This document shows, piece by piece, positions 30,895 to 42,127 of a stretch of DNA of 64,000 nucleotides. The stretch is from the NCBI GenBank assembly GCA_031769625.1, contig JAUIMM010000200.1:56132001-56196000 (forward strand). Direction: 5' to 3'. The position numbers and the translations under genes were made by a program. The notes under the pieces are model-generated. The model was not told the DNA's origin. It searched no databases and saw nothing but the letters and a program-made list of their open reading frames with translations. Origin of the DNA: Taudactylus pleione (lineage: Eukaryota; Chordata; Amphibia; Anura; Myobatrachidae). Position 1 is the stretch's first letter. Each line of letters begins with the position of its first letter.

Positions 30895-31370
30895 CAGGGC
30901 CCTGGGTCTAACGCCCAGGGTCTTACCAGCGGCTCAGGGCTTATGCCTGCCTACTGCAGGGTACACGAGGGACTTGGGCCTACTGCCCAGTGTCCCCTTT
31001 TTCTATATTGTAGCTCACGCCTAGATGCCTGCCTAACGGTGGGCTCTGGTAGTGGCCTGGGCCTAATGCCCAGACCACTTTTTATTGGGGCTCAGGCCTA
31101 TTTGCCTGCCTATCTGTGGGGCTCACTTAGCGGTCTGGGCCTAATGCCCAGACCACCTTATATTTTGGGTGGCTCGGGCAGTTTCCCGCCTACTTTATTA
31201 TTTAGTGACCTGGGCCTAGTACCCAGGCCACTCACACCTGATTAAGGGACAATCCTTTAATGGGGCCTAATGCCCGCTATTGTGCCCCGGGCCTTGTGCC
31301 CGCCTATTTGTGCACGGGCCTAGTGCCCGACAATGCCCCACGGGCCTAGTGCCCGACAACCCTGATGGTC
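30895..31370. repeat. Array of GGGCCTAATGCCC hairpins
   Basis: At least eight stem-loops share a CCTAATG-type loop but have different stems: CCCTGGG/CCCAGGG, GTGGCCTGGG/CCCAGACCAC, GGTCTGGG/CCCAGACC, GTGACCTGGG/CCCAGGCCAC, ACGGGCC/GCCCGAC. Stem bases vary while pairing is mostly kept. Inside the 3.2-kb Harbinger. Confidence 0.75.
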
Positions 31371-31737
31371 TAGGAAGGGGGGTATATGGTGGGTCTCATG
31401 GAGGGCCTACCTGCTACGTTGGAAGAGGCTGCGGGGGGGAACTTCGTGATGCTCTTTTACTTCCCTCCCCTGCAGTCCTCTCCGGTCCTCAGCCGCATTC
31501 TTCGGCCGCTGGCCCGTCCTGGCCAGCGGCGCCGCCTCTTCTTTTCTTCTTCCAGTCGGCACCGCCTGTCTTCTCTCTTGACAGCGGCGTCTTCTGGCCT
31601 CTTCCGCGGCCGCCGCCCCTGTTGACGCGCCGATCTTCCGCTCTTCGGGAGGTCTTCTCTCCTCCCTCTCCGCCACCGAACTCCCTTTTCCCGCTTGGCG
31701 CCGTCTAATACAAGACAGCGCGAGTGGGCGGGGCTAT

Positions 31738-32165
31738 GACGCGGCGAGCCACGATTGGCTCGTCGCGTCCGCCTCCTATTGGCTGCTGGCCCGCGAGCCA
31801 GGTTTGGCTCGTGGCCAGAGTCAAACACCCGCCGCACGGAGCGCCGAGCCCAACGCTTGACCGGCGCTGGGAGCAGGTACTCTGTCCCAGCGACGGCTAC
31901 CCGCCGCTTCTTGGCTGCCGGACGCCAAGCTCCTCTGAGCTTGTGCCCGGAGTCAAGCTTCTCCCGGCGCCACAATACCGCCGGCACTGATGAAAGGGAC
32001 CAGGCGGTCCCTTCACCAGGTGCCCGCGACGTCTGCACTGACGCTAGGGACATCACTGTCCCAGCGCCGGCAACGGATGTGTCCCGCAGAGGACACATCC
32101 CCTCTGCCTGCCCCTGCAACTCTGCTGATGCTGGGATCAAACACTTGATCCCAGCACAGCCTTCC
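31738..32165. repeat. Second hairpin array, GC- and CpG-rich
   Basis: A row of short foldbacks with unrelated stems: CGAGCCACGATTGGCTCG, CGAGCCAGGTTTGGCTCG, CGCTGGGA...TCCCAGCG, CTTGGC...GCCAAG, AGGGACC...GGTCCCT, GGGAC...GTCCC, GATGTGTCC...GGACACATC and TGCTGGGATCAA...TTGATCCCAGCA. Spacing is about 25 to 40 bp. Long open frames here are GC-rich artefacts. Confidence 0.75.
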
Positions 32166-32799
32166 ACACAATGACGCTTCCATGCTAATTATGCACACCC
32201 ATAAAACTCAGTTTTGACGACCAGACATGCCTGCATTCGCAGCAACACTCCCCCCGTTCACAAGCACCTTCCCCTGTTACCACCCACAAACGGCACTATC
32301 TGTCACTCAAAGTAGCGCTCAGTCTTCGTGCTACGAGCGCACGATTCCTGATCGCAGTTACTGGCTCGCGCACGCGAACTGAGATGCATGCGCAGACGTG
32401 CGACAATCGGCCATAGCGAGCGAACGCAGCTTAGTGTCCAGGTCTGAATCAGGCCCTAAGTACATACAGTAGCAGCATTGCTGGATTTGCTTATTTTGTG
32501 TTTACATCAACTTACTTAGCCCTGTAGTGACTCTCAAACAATTTGAGTCAAACTGAATTATTTTTCTGTGTACAAATTACCCATATCTTTACATCCTTCA
32601 CTATTTAAATCCCAAACCCATTACTTCTTTACTTATTACTAGGGGTGAGCGTGTTCGGATTTCTGTAATCCGAACCCCCCCGAGCCCCCCCGATCCGAGG
32701 CAGATCCGAGTCAGGCTCGACTTTTCCCGCCTGACTCGGATCTGAAATCGAGGCAAAACGTCATCATCCCGCCTTCCGGGTCTCGCAGGTTTTGGACCC

Positions 32800-32807
32800 T
32801 ATATAAG
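32800..32807 (+). promoter_or_regulatory. TATA box of hAT element
   Basis: TATATAAG precedes GCGCCATTTTCTCACTCGGC. The same box and context are kept in the second copy at 38061-38068, which supports it as the core promoter. Confidence 0.6.
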
Positions 32808-33134
32808 GTACGCACGTCGGCGCCATTTTCTCACTCGGCTGTGGACAGTGAAGAGGGAGGATGGGAGTTAGGGCTGGCTGGGCTGTGTAGTGTTGTGTAG
32901 TGTAGTGCAGTGTTGTGCTGCGCTGTGCTGCTGTTGTCCTTAGTGGCTGTGTCCACTCCTTCAAAGTCCATAGGGGCTGGCTGGACTGTGTTGTGCAGTC
33001 AGTTATCCATAGGGGCTGTGTCCACTCCAAAGTCCTGTGCAGTGTCCCAGTCCTAAAGGGGTGCTGTAGTGTTGTCCAGGGGGTGCTCTGTCCATCAGGG
33101 GTGCTCCCCCCAAGTGCTAAAAAAAAATATATTT

Positions 33135-33665
33135 TCTGTGTTTGTGAATTGTGAGCGCAGTAGCCGCACGTGCATCAACAAAGTAGTGCCAAGCATGCGC
33201 CTGTGTCATAAGTAAAGGGCCGGCTGGCTTGACCGTTAAAGGGTGCTGTAACCCCCGAAAGTACACTCCAGTCCAAACCAAAAAAAAATTATTTTCTGTG
33301 TTTGTGAATTGTGTGCGCAGTAGCCGCACGTGCATCAACAAAGTAGTGCCAAGCGTGCGCCTGTGTCCCATAAGTAAAGGGTAGGCTGGCTTGTCCATTA
33401 AAGGGTGCTGTAACCCCCAAAGGGCACTCCAAACAAAATAAAAAAATATTTTCTGTGTTTGTGAATTGTGTGCACTGTGGCTGCACGTGCATCAACAAAG
33501 GAGCAGCGCCAAGCGTGCGCCTGTGTCCCATAAGTAAAGGGCCGGCTGGCTCATTTCTTAAAGCGTGGTGTAACCCACAAAGTGCACTAGTCTCCAACAA
33601 AAATAAACAAATATTTTCTGTGTTTGTGTGCGCCTTAGCCGCACGTATATATCAAATCAGTATAA
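33135..33665. repeat. Leader tandem repeat, about 160-bp units (four units)
   Basis: Units start TTTTCTGTGTTTGTGAATTG at about 33132, 33292 and 33449, with a shorter diverged unit at 33612. Each has GCAGTAGCCGCACGTGCATC and ends GGGTGCTGTAACCCCC plus an A run. Minus-strand frames across it are repeat translations. Confidence 0.9.
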
Positions 33666-33670
33666 CATAA

Positions 33671-36600
33671 ATGGAGGACCAAACTTTCTCCGATTAAAAT
33701 AAAATAGGGAAAGATCAAGAACCACTTCCTCCTAGTGCTGAAGCTGCTGCCACTAGTCATGACATAGACAATAACATGCCATCAACGTCGTCTGCCAAGG
33801 CCGATGCCCAATGTCATAGTAGAGGGCACATACAATCCCAAATGACAAAGTTCAGGAAAATGACCTTAAAAAAAACATTTAAATCATCTGAAGAGAAACG
33901 TAAACTTGCCAATATGCCATTTATGACACGGAGTGGCAAGGAACGGCTAAGGTCTTTCCCTATGTTCATGACTAGTGGTTCAGCTTCACATGACGATGGA
34001 AGCCCTCCTCCCACTAAAAAAATCAAATGAGTTAAGCTGGCAAAAGCACAGCGAAGAACTGTGCGTTCTAAGAAGATATCACAAATGCCCAAGGAGAGTC
34101 CAAGTGTGGTGGCGGTTGCGATGCCTGACCTTCCCAGCACTGGACGGGAAGAGGTGGCTCTTTCCACCATTTGCACGCCCCTTGCAAGTGCTGAAAGGAG
34201 CACCCACAGTCCACTTGCTGATATGCAAATTGAAGATGTCACTGTTGAAGTACAACAGGATGAGGATACTGGTGTAGCTGGTGCTGAGGAGGAAGTTGGC
34301 GAGGAGGATTCTGATGGTGATGTGGTTTGTTTAAATCAGGCTCCAAGGGAGACAGTTGTTGTCTGTGGGATGAAAAGCCCATCACGGTCATGCCTGGGCA
34401 GAAGACCAAACATTCCACCTCTTTGGTCTGGCAATATTTCTATCCAAATCCGGACAACAACTGTCTTGCCATATGTACCATATGTAAAGGTGAAATAAGT
34501 AGGGGTAGGGACGTTAACCACCTAGGAACATCCTCCCTTATACGGCACCTGCAGCGGGTTCATAAAAAGTTACTGTCAAGTTCAGAAACTTTGGCTAAGC
34601 CCGTAAGCAGTCCAGGGACACCTAAATCCCGTTGTCCTGTTGTATCCAAGCGCCTGCAAACCACACCGTCAACTCCCTCCTCGTCAATTTCCTCCTTAGT
34701 CAGGATCGGAAGTAGTCCTGCAGGCCATGTCTCTGGCATGACTGACTCTCCTATCCGGGATTCCTCCGGAGGATCCTGCATTGCTACGCCTACTGCTGCC
34801 GCTGCTGCTGGGAGTCGTTCATCATCCGAGAGAGGAAGTAGGAACACCACTACTTTTACTAAACAATTGACCCTCCAACAGTCCTTAGCGAGGAGGATGA
34901 AGGACGACAGCAGTCATCCTGAAGCAAAACGTATAACTGAGGCCTTGACTGCTATGTTGGTGTTAGACGTGCGTCCGGTATCCGCCATTAGTGCAGTGGG
35001 ATTTAGACAATTGATGGAGGTAGTGTGTCCCCGGTTCCAAATCCCATCTAGATTCCACTTCACTAGGCAGGCGATACCGAGACTGTACAGAAACGTCAGA
35101 AAAAGTGTCCTCATTGTCCTGAAAAATGCGGTTGTACCCAATGTCCACTTAACCACGAACATGTGGACAAGTGGAACAGGGCAGACTAAGGACTATATGA
35201 CTGTGACAGCCCACTGGGTAGATGTATCACCTTACGCAGCAACAACAGCAGCGTCACCAGTAGCAGCATCTCAGAAAAGCCAGCTCGTTCCAAGGCAGGC
35301 TACGCTGTGTATCACCGGTTTCAGTAAGAGGCACACCGCCGACAACCTCTTAGAGAAACTGAGGGAAATCATCGCCCTGTGGCTTACCCCACTTAGACTC
35401 TCCTGGGGATTTGTGATATCTGACAATGCCACCAATATTGTGCGGGCATGACATCTGGGCAAATTCCAGCACGTCCCATGTTTTGCTCACACAATAAACT
35501 TGGTGGTGCAGAATTTTCTGAAAAGCGACAGGGGCGTGCAGGAGATGCTCTGGGTGGCCCGAAAAATTTCTGGCCACTTTCGCCATTCAGTGACTGCGTG
35601 CCGAAGACTGGAGCGCCAGCAAACACTCTTGAATCTGCCCCGCCATCACCAGAAGCAAGAGGTTGTGACGCGGTGGAACTCAACCCTCTATATGCTTCAG
35701 AGGATGGAGGAGCAGCAAAAGGCCATTCAAGCCTATACATCCACCTATGACATAGGTAAAGGAGGGGTTATGCACCTGACTCAAGCACAGTGGAGAATGA
35801 TTTCCATGTTGTGCAAGGTTCTCCAACCCTTCAAACTTGCCACACGTGAAGTCAGTTCAGACACTGCCAGCTTGAGTCAGGTCATTCCCCTCATCAGGCT
35901 TTTGCAGAAGCAGCTGCAGAAAGTGAAGGAGGAGCTAAGATGGAGCGATTCCGCTCGGCATGTGGGACTTGTGGATGAAGCCCTTCATTCGCTTTGCCAG
36001 GATTCCAGGGTGGTCAATCTGTTGAAATCAGACCACTACATTTTGGCCACCGTGCTCGATCCTAGGTTTAAAGCCTATGTGGTGTCTCTCTTTCCGGCCA
36101 AGACAAGTCTGCAGAGGTGCAAAGACCTGCTGGTGAAAACACTGTCAGCTGAAGCGGAACGTGACACGTCAACAGCTCCTTCTTCATTTTCTCCCGCAAC
36201 TGGGGCTGCCAGGAAAAAACTTAGGTATCCTAAGCAACCCGCTGGCGGTGATGCAGGGCAGGCAGGACCAAGTTTGGACATCTGGTCCGGACTGAAGGAC
36301 CTGGCAACAATTTCTGACATGTCTACTGTCACTGTATATGATACTGTCACCATTGACAGAAAGGTGGAGGATTACATCGGTGACAGCATCCAAGTAGGCA
36401 TGTCAGACAGTCCGTACCTGTACTGGCAGGAAAAAGAGGCAATTTGGAGGCCCCTGTACAAACTGGCTCTATTTTACCTGAGTTGCCCCCCGTCCAGTGT
36501 GTACTCCGAAAGAGTGTTTAGTGCAGACGGGAACCTTGTCAGCGAAAGGCGTAGGAGGCTGCTTCCACAAAATGTGGAGAAGATGATGTTCATAAAAATG

Positions 36601-36771
36601 AATTACCAACTCTTTCAGGGAGACCAGCCACCAGAACGTACAGAGGGACCTGTGGTGGTGGATTCCAGCGGGGACGAGTTAATAGCCTGTGAGGATGAGG
36701 ATGTACACAACACTGAAGAGGGTGAGGAATCGGTGGATGAGGAGGATGAGGACGACATCTTGCCTCCGTAG
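33671..36771 (+). pseudogene. hAT transposase with BED zinc finger, four lesions
   Basis: ATG 33671 opens a frame for about 1030 residues. The N-terminal part is lysine- then acid-rich. A BED finger (about 34429-34566) has WQYF, CTIC and HLQRVH. The hAT core includes LTTNMWTS, GFVISDNATN, HTINLVV and TRWNSTLYML. The C-terminal dimerisation region has YWQEKEAIWRPLYKLAL and SSVYSERVFSADGNLVSERR, then an acidic tail (EDEDVHNTEE). hAT transposases cut DNA by a D-D-E centre. Here the first aspartate, expected in TTDMWTS, is asparagine (codon 35158-35160). Lesions: TAA 33695-33697, TGA 34028-34030, a frameshift near 34330-34380 and TGA 35449-35451. The second copy lacks the first stop, so that is a private mutation. 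Confidence 0.9.
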
Positions 36772-37224
36772 AGCCAGTTTGTGCAGGGACAGATTAATTG
36801 CCAGCTTGTTTTGTGGGGGCCCAAACGAACCAATAATTTCAGCCACAGTCGTGTGGCAGACGCTGGCGCTGAAATGATTGGTTTGTTAAAGTGTGCATGT
36901 CCTGTTTATACAACATAAGGGTGGGTGGGAGAGCCCAAAGACAATTCCATCTTGCACCTCTTTTTTTTCTTTGCATTATGTACTGTTTGGGGCCTAGTTT
37001 TTCAAACTGCCATCCTGTCTGCCACTGCAGTGCCACTCCTAGATGGGCCACGTGTTTGTGCCGCCCGCTCGTGTCGCTTAGCATAGCCTTTTGGACATAA
37101 AAACACTATTGTGAGGTGTGAGGTGTTCAGAATAGACTGGAAATGAGTGGAAATTAAGGTTATTGAGGTTAATAATAGCATAGGAGCAGAAAAACCAACA
37201 CATTCTGTGATTTTAGCTGTTTTT

Positions 37225-37383
37225 ATTCTTTTTAAAAAAAAATACAGATCCAAAACACAAAACCCAGAACCCAAAACACGGAAGGATGGTTTTGGCAAAA
37301 CCTATCCAGATCCAAAACACGAAGAAAGATCCAGATCCAAAACCAAAACACAAAACATGAAAAGTGGCCGGTGCACACCCCTA
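37225..37383. promoter_or_regulatory. Subterminal GATCCAAAAC / CCAAAACAC repeats of hAT
   Basis: The right 160 bp holds AGATCCAAAACAC, CCAGAACCCAAAACACGGAA, GTTTTGGCAAAACC and further GATCCAAAAC copies. Such dense subterminal motifs are typical transposase-binding sites in hAT elements. The equivalent end at 49843 carries GGATTTGGATTTG repeats. Confidence 0.55.
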
Positions 37384-37477
37384 CTTGTTATTACCCATAT
37401 AAGTATTTATATATCCAGACACAACATTGCCTGCTGTTTCAACTGGTTTACAGTATGTTGTACAATGCACAGACTTT

Positions 37478-37854
37478 GGGCCTGATTCAGAGGCGCTCGC
37501 TATTTGCGAGCGCATGCTCTGAATCAGGGCTGGGAGGAATTTTTTTTTTTCCTGTCCACTCGCAAAGCTCTGGGTGCCCACCCACAGCTAGTGTGAGCGG
37601 GCAGGAGATTGCTGCGATTATCGCGACCATCGGGCTTGCGAGGAGACCCTGTGGTAGGGTCTCAGGTCTCGCAAGCCCGAGTGGACTTCCTGCTCTAATA
37701 GATCAACATCGACAGCCACCCCGTTTTGTTGCGAGCCCCGGAGCGAGTGATTTCTCATTCGCTACGGGGCTTGCACACGCTGCGCGTGCGCACTGGGCCA
37801 CCATCGACCCGCTTGCGAGCACAATGCGCTTGCGACCAGCTCTGAATCAGGCCC
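37478..37854. mobile_element. Harbinger-type MITE, 377 bp, hairpin-rich
   Basis: Ends GGGCCTGATTCAGAGGCGC and inverted GGGCCTGATTCAGAGCTGG; flanks share TTG. Foldbacks include GCGCTCGC/GCGAGCGC and a long CGGGCTTGCGAG...CTCGCAAGCCCG. An internal CTCTGAATCAGGGC copy lies near the left end. Confidence 0.8.
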
Positions 37855-38420
37855 ATTGTCCATTGTAAACCCCAAATATAAAGTTTTATTATGTTATAGT
37901 AGGGGTGAGCGGGTTCGGATTTCTGAAATCCGAACCCCCCCCGAGCCCCCCCGATCCGAGTCCGATCCGAATCAGGCTCGACTTTTCCCGCCTGACTCGG
38001 ATCTGAAATCGAGGCAAAACGTCATCATCCCGCCTTCCGAGTCTCGCGGGTTTTGGATCCTATATAAGGTACCCACGTCGGCGCCATTTTCTCACTCGGC
38101 TGTGGACAGTGAAGAGGGAGGGTGGGAGTTAGGGCTGTGTAGTGTAGTGTAGTGTAGTGCTGCTGTTGTCCACTACTTCAAAGTCCATAGGGGCTGGCTG
38201 TGTTGTGCTGTGCTGCTGTTGTTAATAGGGGCTGTGTCCACTACTTCAAAGTCCATAGGGGCTGGCTGGACTGTGTTGTGCAGTCAGTTCTCCATAGGGG
38301 CTGTGTCCACTCCAAAGTCCTGTGCAGTGTCCCAGTCCTAAAGAGGTGCTGTAGTGTTGTCCAGGGGGTGCTCTGTCCATCAGGGGTGCTCCCCCCAAGT
38401 GCTAAAAAAATAATATATTT

Positions 38421-40230
38421 TCTGTGTTTGTGAATTGTGTGCGCAGTAGCCGCACGTGCATCAACAAAGTAGTGCCAAGCGTGCGCCTGTGTCATAAGTA
38501 AAGGGCCGGCTGGCTTGACCGTTAAAGGGTGCTGTAACCCCCGAAAGTACACTCCAGTCCAAACCAAAAAAAAATTATTTTCTGTGTTTGTGAAATGTGT
38601 GCGCAGTAGCCGCACGTGCATCAACAAAGTAGTGCCAAGCGTGCGCCTGTGTCATAAGTAAAGGGCCGGCTGGCTTGACCGTTAAGGGTGCTGTAACCCC
38701 CGAAAGTACACTCCAGTCCAAACCAAAAAAAATATTATTTTCTGTGTTTGTGAATTGTGTGCGCAGTAGCCGCACGTGCATCAACAAAGTAGTGCCAAGC
38801 GTGCGCCTGTGTCATAAGTAAAGGGCCGGCTGGCTTGACCGTTAAGGGTGCTGTAACCCCCGAAAGTACACTCCAGTCCAAACCAAAAAAAAAAATATTT
38901 TCTGTGTTTGTGAATTGTGTGCGCAGTAGCCGCGCGTGCATCAACAAAGTAGTGCCAAGAGTGCGCCTGTGTCATAAGTAAAGGGCCGGCTGGCTTGACC
39001 GTTAAGGGTGCTGTAACCCCCGAAAGTACACTCCAGTCCAAACCAAAAAAAAATTTATTTTCTGTGTTTGTGAATTGTGTGCGCAGTAGCCGCACGTGCA
39101 TCAACAAAGTAGTGCCAAGCGTGCGCCTGTGTCATAAGTAAAGGGCCGGCTGGCTTGACCGTTAAAGGGTGCTGTAACCCCCAAAGTACACTCCAGTCCA
39201 AACCAAAAAAAAAATTATTTTCTGTGTTTGTGAATTGTGTGCGCAGTAGCCGCATGTGCATCAACAAAGTAGTGCCAAGCGTGCGCCTGTGTCATAAGTA
39301 AAGGGCCAGCTGGCTTGACCGTTAAAGGGTGCTGTAACCCCCAAAGTACACTCCAGTCCAAACCAAAAAAAAATTTATTTTCTGTGTTTGTGAATTGTGT
39401 GCGCAGTAGCCGCACGTGCATCGACAAAGTAGTGCCAAGCGTGCGCCTGTGTCATAAGTAAAGGGCCGGCTGGCTTGACCGTTAAAGGGTGCTGTAACCC
39501 CCGAAAGTACACTCCAGTCCAAACCAAAAAAAAAATTATTTTCTGTGTTTGTGAATTGTGTGCGCAGTAGCCGCACGTGCATCAACAAAGTAGTGCCAAG
39601 CGTGCGCCTGTGTCATAAGTAAAGGGCCGGCTGGCTTGACCGTTAAAGGGTGCTGTAACCCCCAAAGTACACTCCAGTCCAAACCGAAAAAAAATTATTT
39701 TCTGTGTTTGTGAATTGTGTGCGCAGTAGCCGCACGTGCATCAACAAAGTAGTGCCAAGTGTGCGCCTGTGTCATAAGTAAAGGGCCGGCTGGCTTGACC
39801 GTTAAAGGGTGCTGTAACCCCCGAAAGTACACTCCAGTCCAAACCAAAAAAAAAATTATTTTCTGTGTTTGTGAATTGTGTGCGCAGTAGCCGCACGTGC
39901 ATCAACAAAGTAGTGCCAAGCGTGCGCCTGTGTCATAAGTAAAGGGCCGGCTGGCTTGACCGTTAAAGGGTTCTGTAACCCCCAAAGTACACTCCAAACC
40001 AAAAAAATATATATTTTCTGTGTTTGTGACTTGTGTGCACTGTGGCTGCACGTGCATCAACAAAGGAGCAGCGCCAAGCGTGCGCCTGTGTCCCATAAGT
40101 AAAGAGCCGGCTGGCTCATTTCTTAAAGGGTGGTGTAACCCACAAAGTGCACTACTCTCCAGCAAAAATAAAAAAATATTTTCTGTGTTTGTGTGCGCTT
40201 TAGCCGCACGTATATATATCAATATAACAT
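38421..40230. repeat. Leader tandem repeat expanded to about ten 160-bp units plus two diverged units
   Basis: Unit starts at TCTGTGTTTGTGAATTG recur at about 38421, 38581, 38741, 38901, 39061, 39221, 39381, 39542, 39701 and 39862, then diverged units at 40017 and 40182. Units differ by single bases and by the A-run length. The related element at 32640 has only two of the main type. Confidence 0.95.
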
Positions 40231-40232
40231 AA

Positions 40233-40607
40233 ATGGAGGACCAAACTTTCTCTGATAAAAATAAAATAGGGAAAGATCAAGAACCACTTCCTACTAGTGC
40301 TGTTGCTGCTGCTGGGAGTTGTTCATCATCCCAGAGAGGAAGTAGGAACATCACTACTTTTACTAAACAATTGACCCTCCAACAGTCCCTAGCGATGAGG
40401 ATGAAGTACGACAGCAGTCATCCTGAAGCAAAACGTATAACTGAGGCCTTGACTGCTATGTTGGTGTTAGACGTGCGTCCGGTATCCGACATTAGTGCAG
40501 TGGGATTTAGACAATTGATGGAGGTAGTGTGTCCTCGGTTCCAAATCCCGTCTAGATTCCACCTGCATCCTCAAAGCAGCAGCGACAAGCGTGCGTCTGT
40601 CTGTTAA
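40233..40607 (+). pseudogene. hAT transposase N-terminal remnant
   Basis: It starts MEDQTFSDKNKIGKDQEPLP, then joins directly to the segment after the BED finger (SSSQRGSRNITTFTKQLTLQ) and stops at 40607. About 1.05 kb is deleted compared with the copy at 33671. It reads into a filler repeat. Confidence 0.85.
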
Positions 40608-40886
40608 AGGGTGGTGACACCCTCAAAGTGTGCTACACAAACAATTAAAATATTGTTCTTTTTTTTTCTGTCTTTGTGAAATGTGTGGGCTGTAGCCGCA
40701 CCTGCATCCTTAAAGCAGCAGCGACAAGCGTGCGTCTGTCTGTTAAAGGGTGGTGACACCCTCAAAGTGTGCTACACAAACAATTAAAATATTGTTCTTT
40801 TTTTTTCTGTCTTTGTGAATTGTGTGGGCTGTAGCCGCACTTGAATCCTCAAAGCAGCAGCGACAAGCGTGCGTCTGTCTGTTAAA
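40560..40886. repeat. Internal filler repeat, about 145-bp units
   Basis: Three units start at AGCAGCAGCGACAAGCGTGC (about 40575, 40720 and 40855). They include TGTCTTTGTGAAATGTGTGG and GCTGTAGCCGCACCTGCATC, so they are diverged relatives of the leader repeat. They replace the deleted catalytic core. Confidence 0.85.
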
Positions 40887-41279
40887 GGATTACATCGGTG
40901 ACAGCATCCAAGTAGGCATGTCAGACAGTCCGTACCTGTACTGGCAGGAAAAAGAAGCAATTTGGAGATCCCTGTACAAACTGGCTCTATTTTACCTGAG
41001 TTGCCCCCCCTCCAGTGTGTACTCCGAAAGAGTGTTTAGTGCAGCCGGGAACCTTGTTAGCGAAAGGCGTAGGAGGTTGCTTCCACAAAATGTGGAGAAG
41101 ATGATGTTCATAAAATGAATGATCAACTCTTCCAGGGAGACCAGCCTCCAGAACGTACAGAGGGACCTGTGGTTCCAGCAGGGACGAATTAATACTCTGT
41201 GAGGATGAGGATGTACATAACACTGAAGAGGGTGAGGAATCTGTGGATGAGGAGGATGAGGACGACTTCTTGCCTCCGT
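40887..41279 (+). pseudogene. hAT transposase C-terminal remnant (dimerisation domain)
   Basis: DYIGDSIQVGMSDSPYLYWQ and SSVYSERVFSAAGNLVSERR match the 36361-36610 part of the other copy. One A fewer near 41113 gives an early TGA. No start codon. Confidence 0.85.
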
Positions 41280-42127
41280 AGAGCCAGTTTGTGCAGGGAC
41301 AGATTAATTGCCAGCTTGTTTTGTGGGGGCCCAAATGAACCAATCATTTCAGCCACAGTTGTGTGGCAGACCCTGGCGCTGAAATGATTGGTTTGTTAAA
41401 GTGTGCATGTCCTGTTTATACAACATAAGGGTGGGTGGGAGGGCCCAAGGACAATTCCATCTTGCACCTCTTTTTTTTCTTTGCATTATGTACAGTTTGG
41501 GGCCTAGTTTTTCAATGCCATCCTGTCTGCCACTGCAGTTTCACGCCTAGATGGGTCACGTGTTTGTGCCGCCCACTCGTGTCGCTTAGCATAGTCATCC
41601 AGCTACCTCGGTGCAACCTTTTGGACATAAAAACACTATTGTGAGGTGTGAGGTATTCAGAATAGACTGGAAATGAGTGGAAATTAAGGTTATTGAGGTT
41701 AATAATAGCATAGGAGCAGAAAAACCTACAAATTCTGTGATTTTAGCTGTTTTTATGCTTTTTTTCAAAAAAATACAGATCCAAAACACAAAACCCAGAA
41801 CCCAAAACACGGAAGGGTGGTTTTGGCAAAACCAATCCAGATCCAAAACATGAAGAAAGATCCAGATCCAAAACCAAAACACAAAACACGAAAAGTGGCC
41901 GGTGCACACCCCTATGTTATAGTAAAATAAACATTTCACACCAATATATATAGAAAATTGCATGCAATATGCTAAATAGTTTAAGATGAACAGAGGAAAA
42001 CCATGTGTTTTGTAGAATTGTGCAACTGTTAATGGTCATGTTAATTAGATGATATTTGGGCATATATAGCAATTATCTGAGTTTTTTAGACCCGGTAATC
42101 TGTTATTGCCGCTACTCACGATAAGAA

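Larger units (their letters stand above)
29226..32456. mobile_element. Large non-autonomous Harbinger, about 3.2 kb
   Basis: The left end (T)GGCCTGATTCAGACCCGGAC and inverted right end GGGCCTGATTCAGACCTGGAC match, with CGCTAAG/CACTAAG continuing. The right 260 bp (ACCCATAAAACTCAGT, CCTTCCCCTGTTACCACCC, CTGTCACTCAAAGTAG) is the shared Harbinger right-end module. No transposase or Myb-like frame was found. It contains a nested element (30064-30608) and two hairpin arrays. Flank duplication is poor (ATG / AAG). Confidence 0.75.
32640..37383 (+). mobile_element. hAT DNA transposon, near full length, about 4.7 kb
   Basis: Left end TAGGGGTGAGCG, inverted right end TAGGGGTGTGCACCGGCC. Flanks CTTATTAC (32632-32639) and CTTGTTAT (37384-37391) match at 6 of 8. 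It contains foldbacks at the left end (TCGGATT/AATCCGA; ATCCGAGTCAGGC/GCCTGACTCGGAT), a TATA box, a short tandem repeat region, a long transposase frame and AT-rich 3' DNA with GATCCAAAAC repeats. Related copies: 37900-41914, 49843-51464 and 25663. Confidence 0.9.
37900..41914 (+). mobile_element. hAT element, internally deleted, expanded leader repeat
   Basis: Same ends as 32640 and a perfect 8-bp target duplication TGTTATAG (37892-37899 and 41915-41922). Keeps promoter, start codon, a middle piece and the dimerisation domain; lacks the BED finger and most of the catalytic core. It needs a transposase from elsewhere. Confidence 0.93.

Noticed and set aside
31457..32174. Long overlapping open frames on both strands (up to 236 residues)
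   Set aside because: GC-rich hairpin array with few stop codons by composition; frames on both strands look alike and show no domain.
38421..40230. Repeated minus-strand frames (HVRLLRTQFTNTEN type)
   Set aside because: They follow the 160-bp tandem repeat exactly and have no independent start, domain or splice signal.
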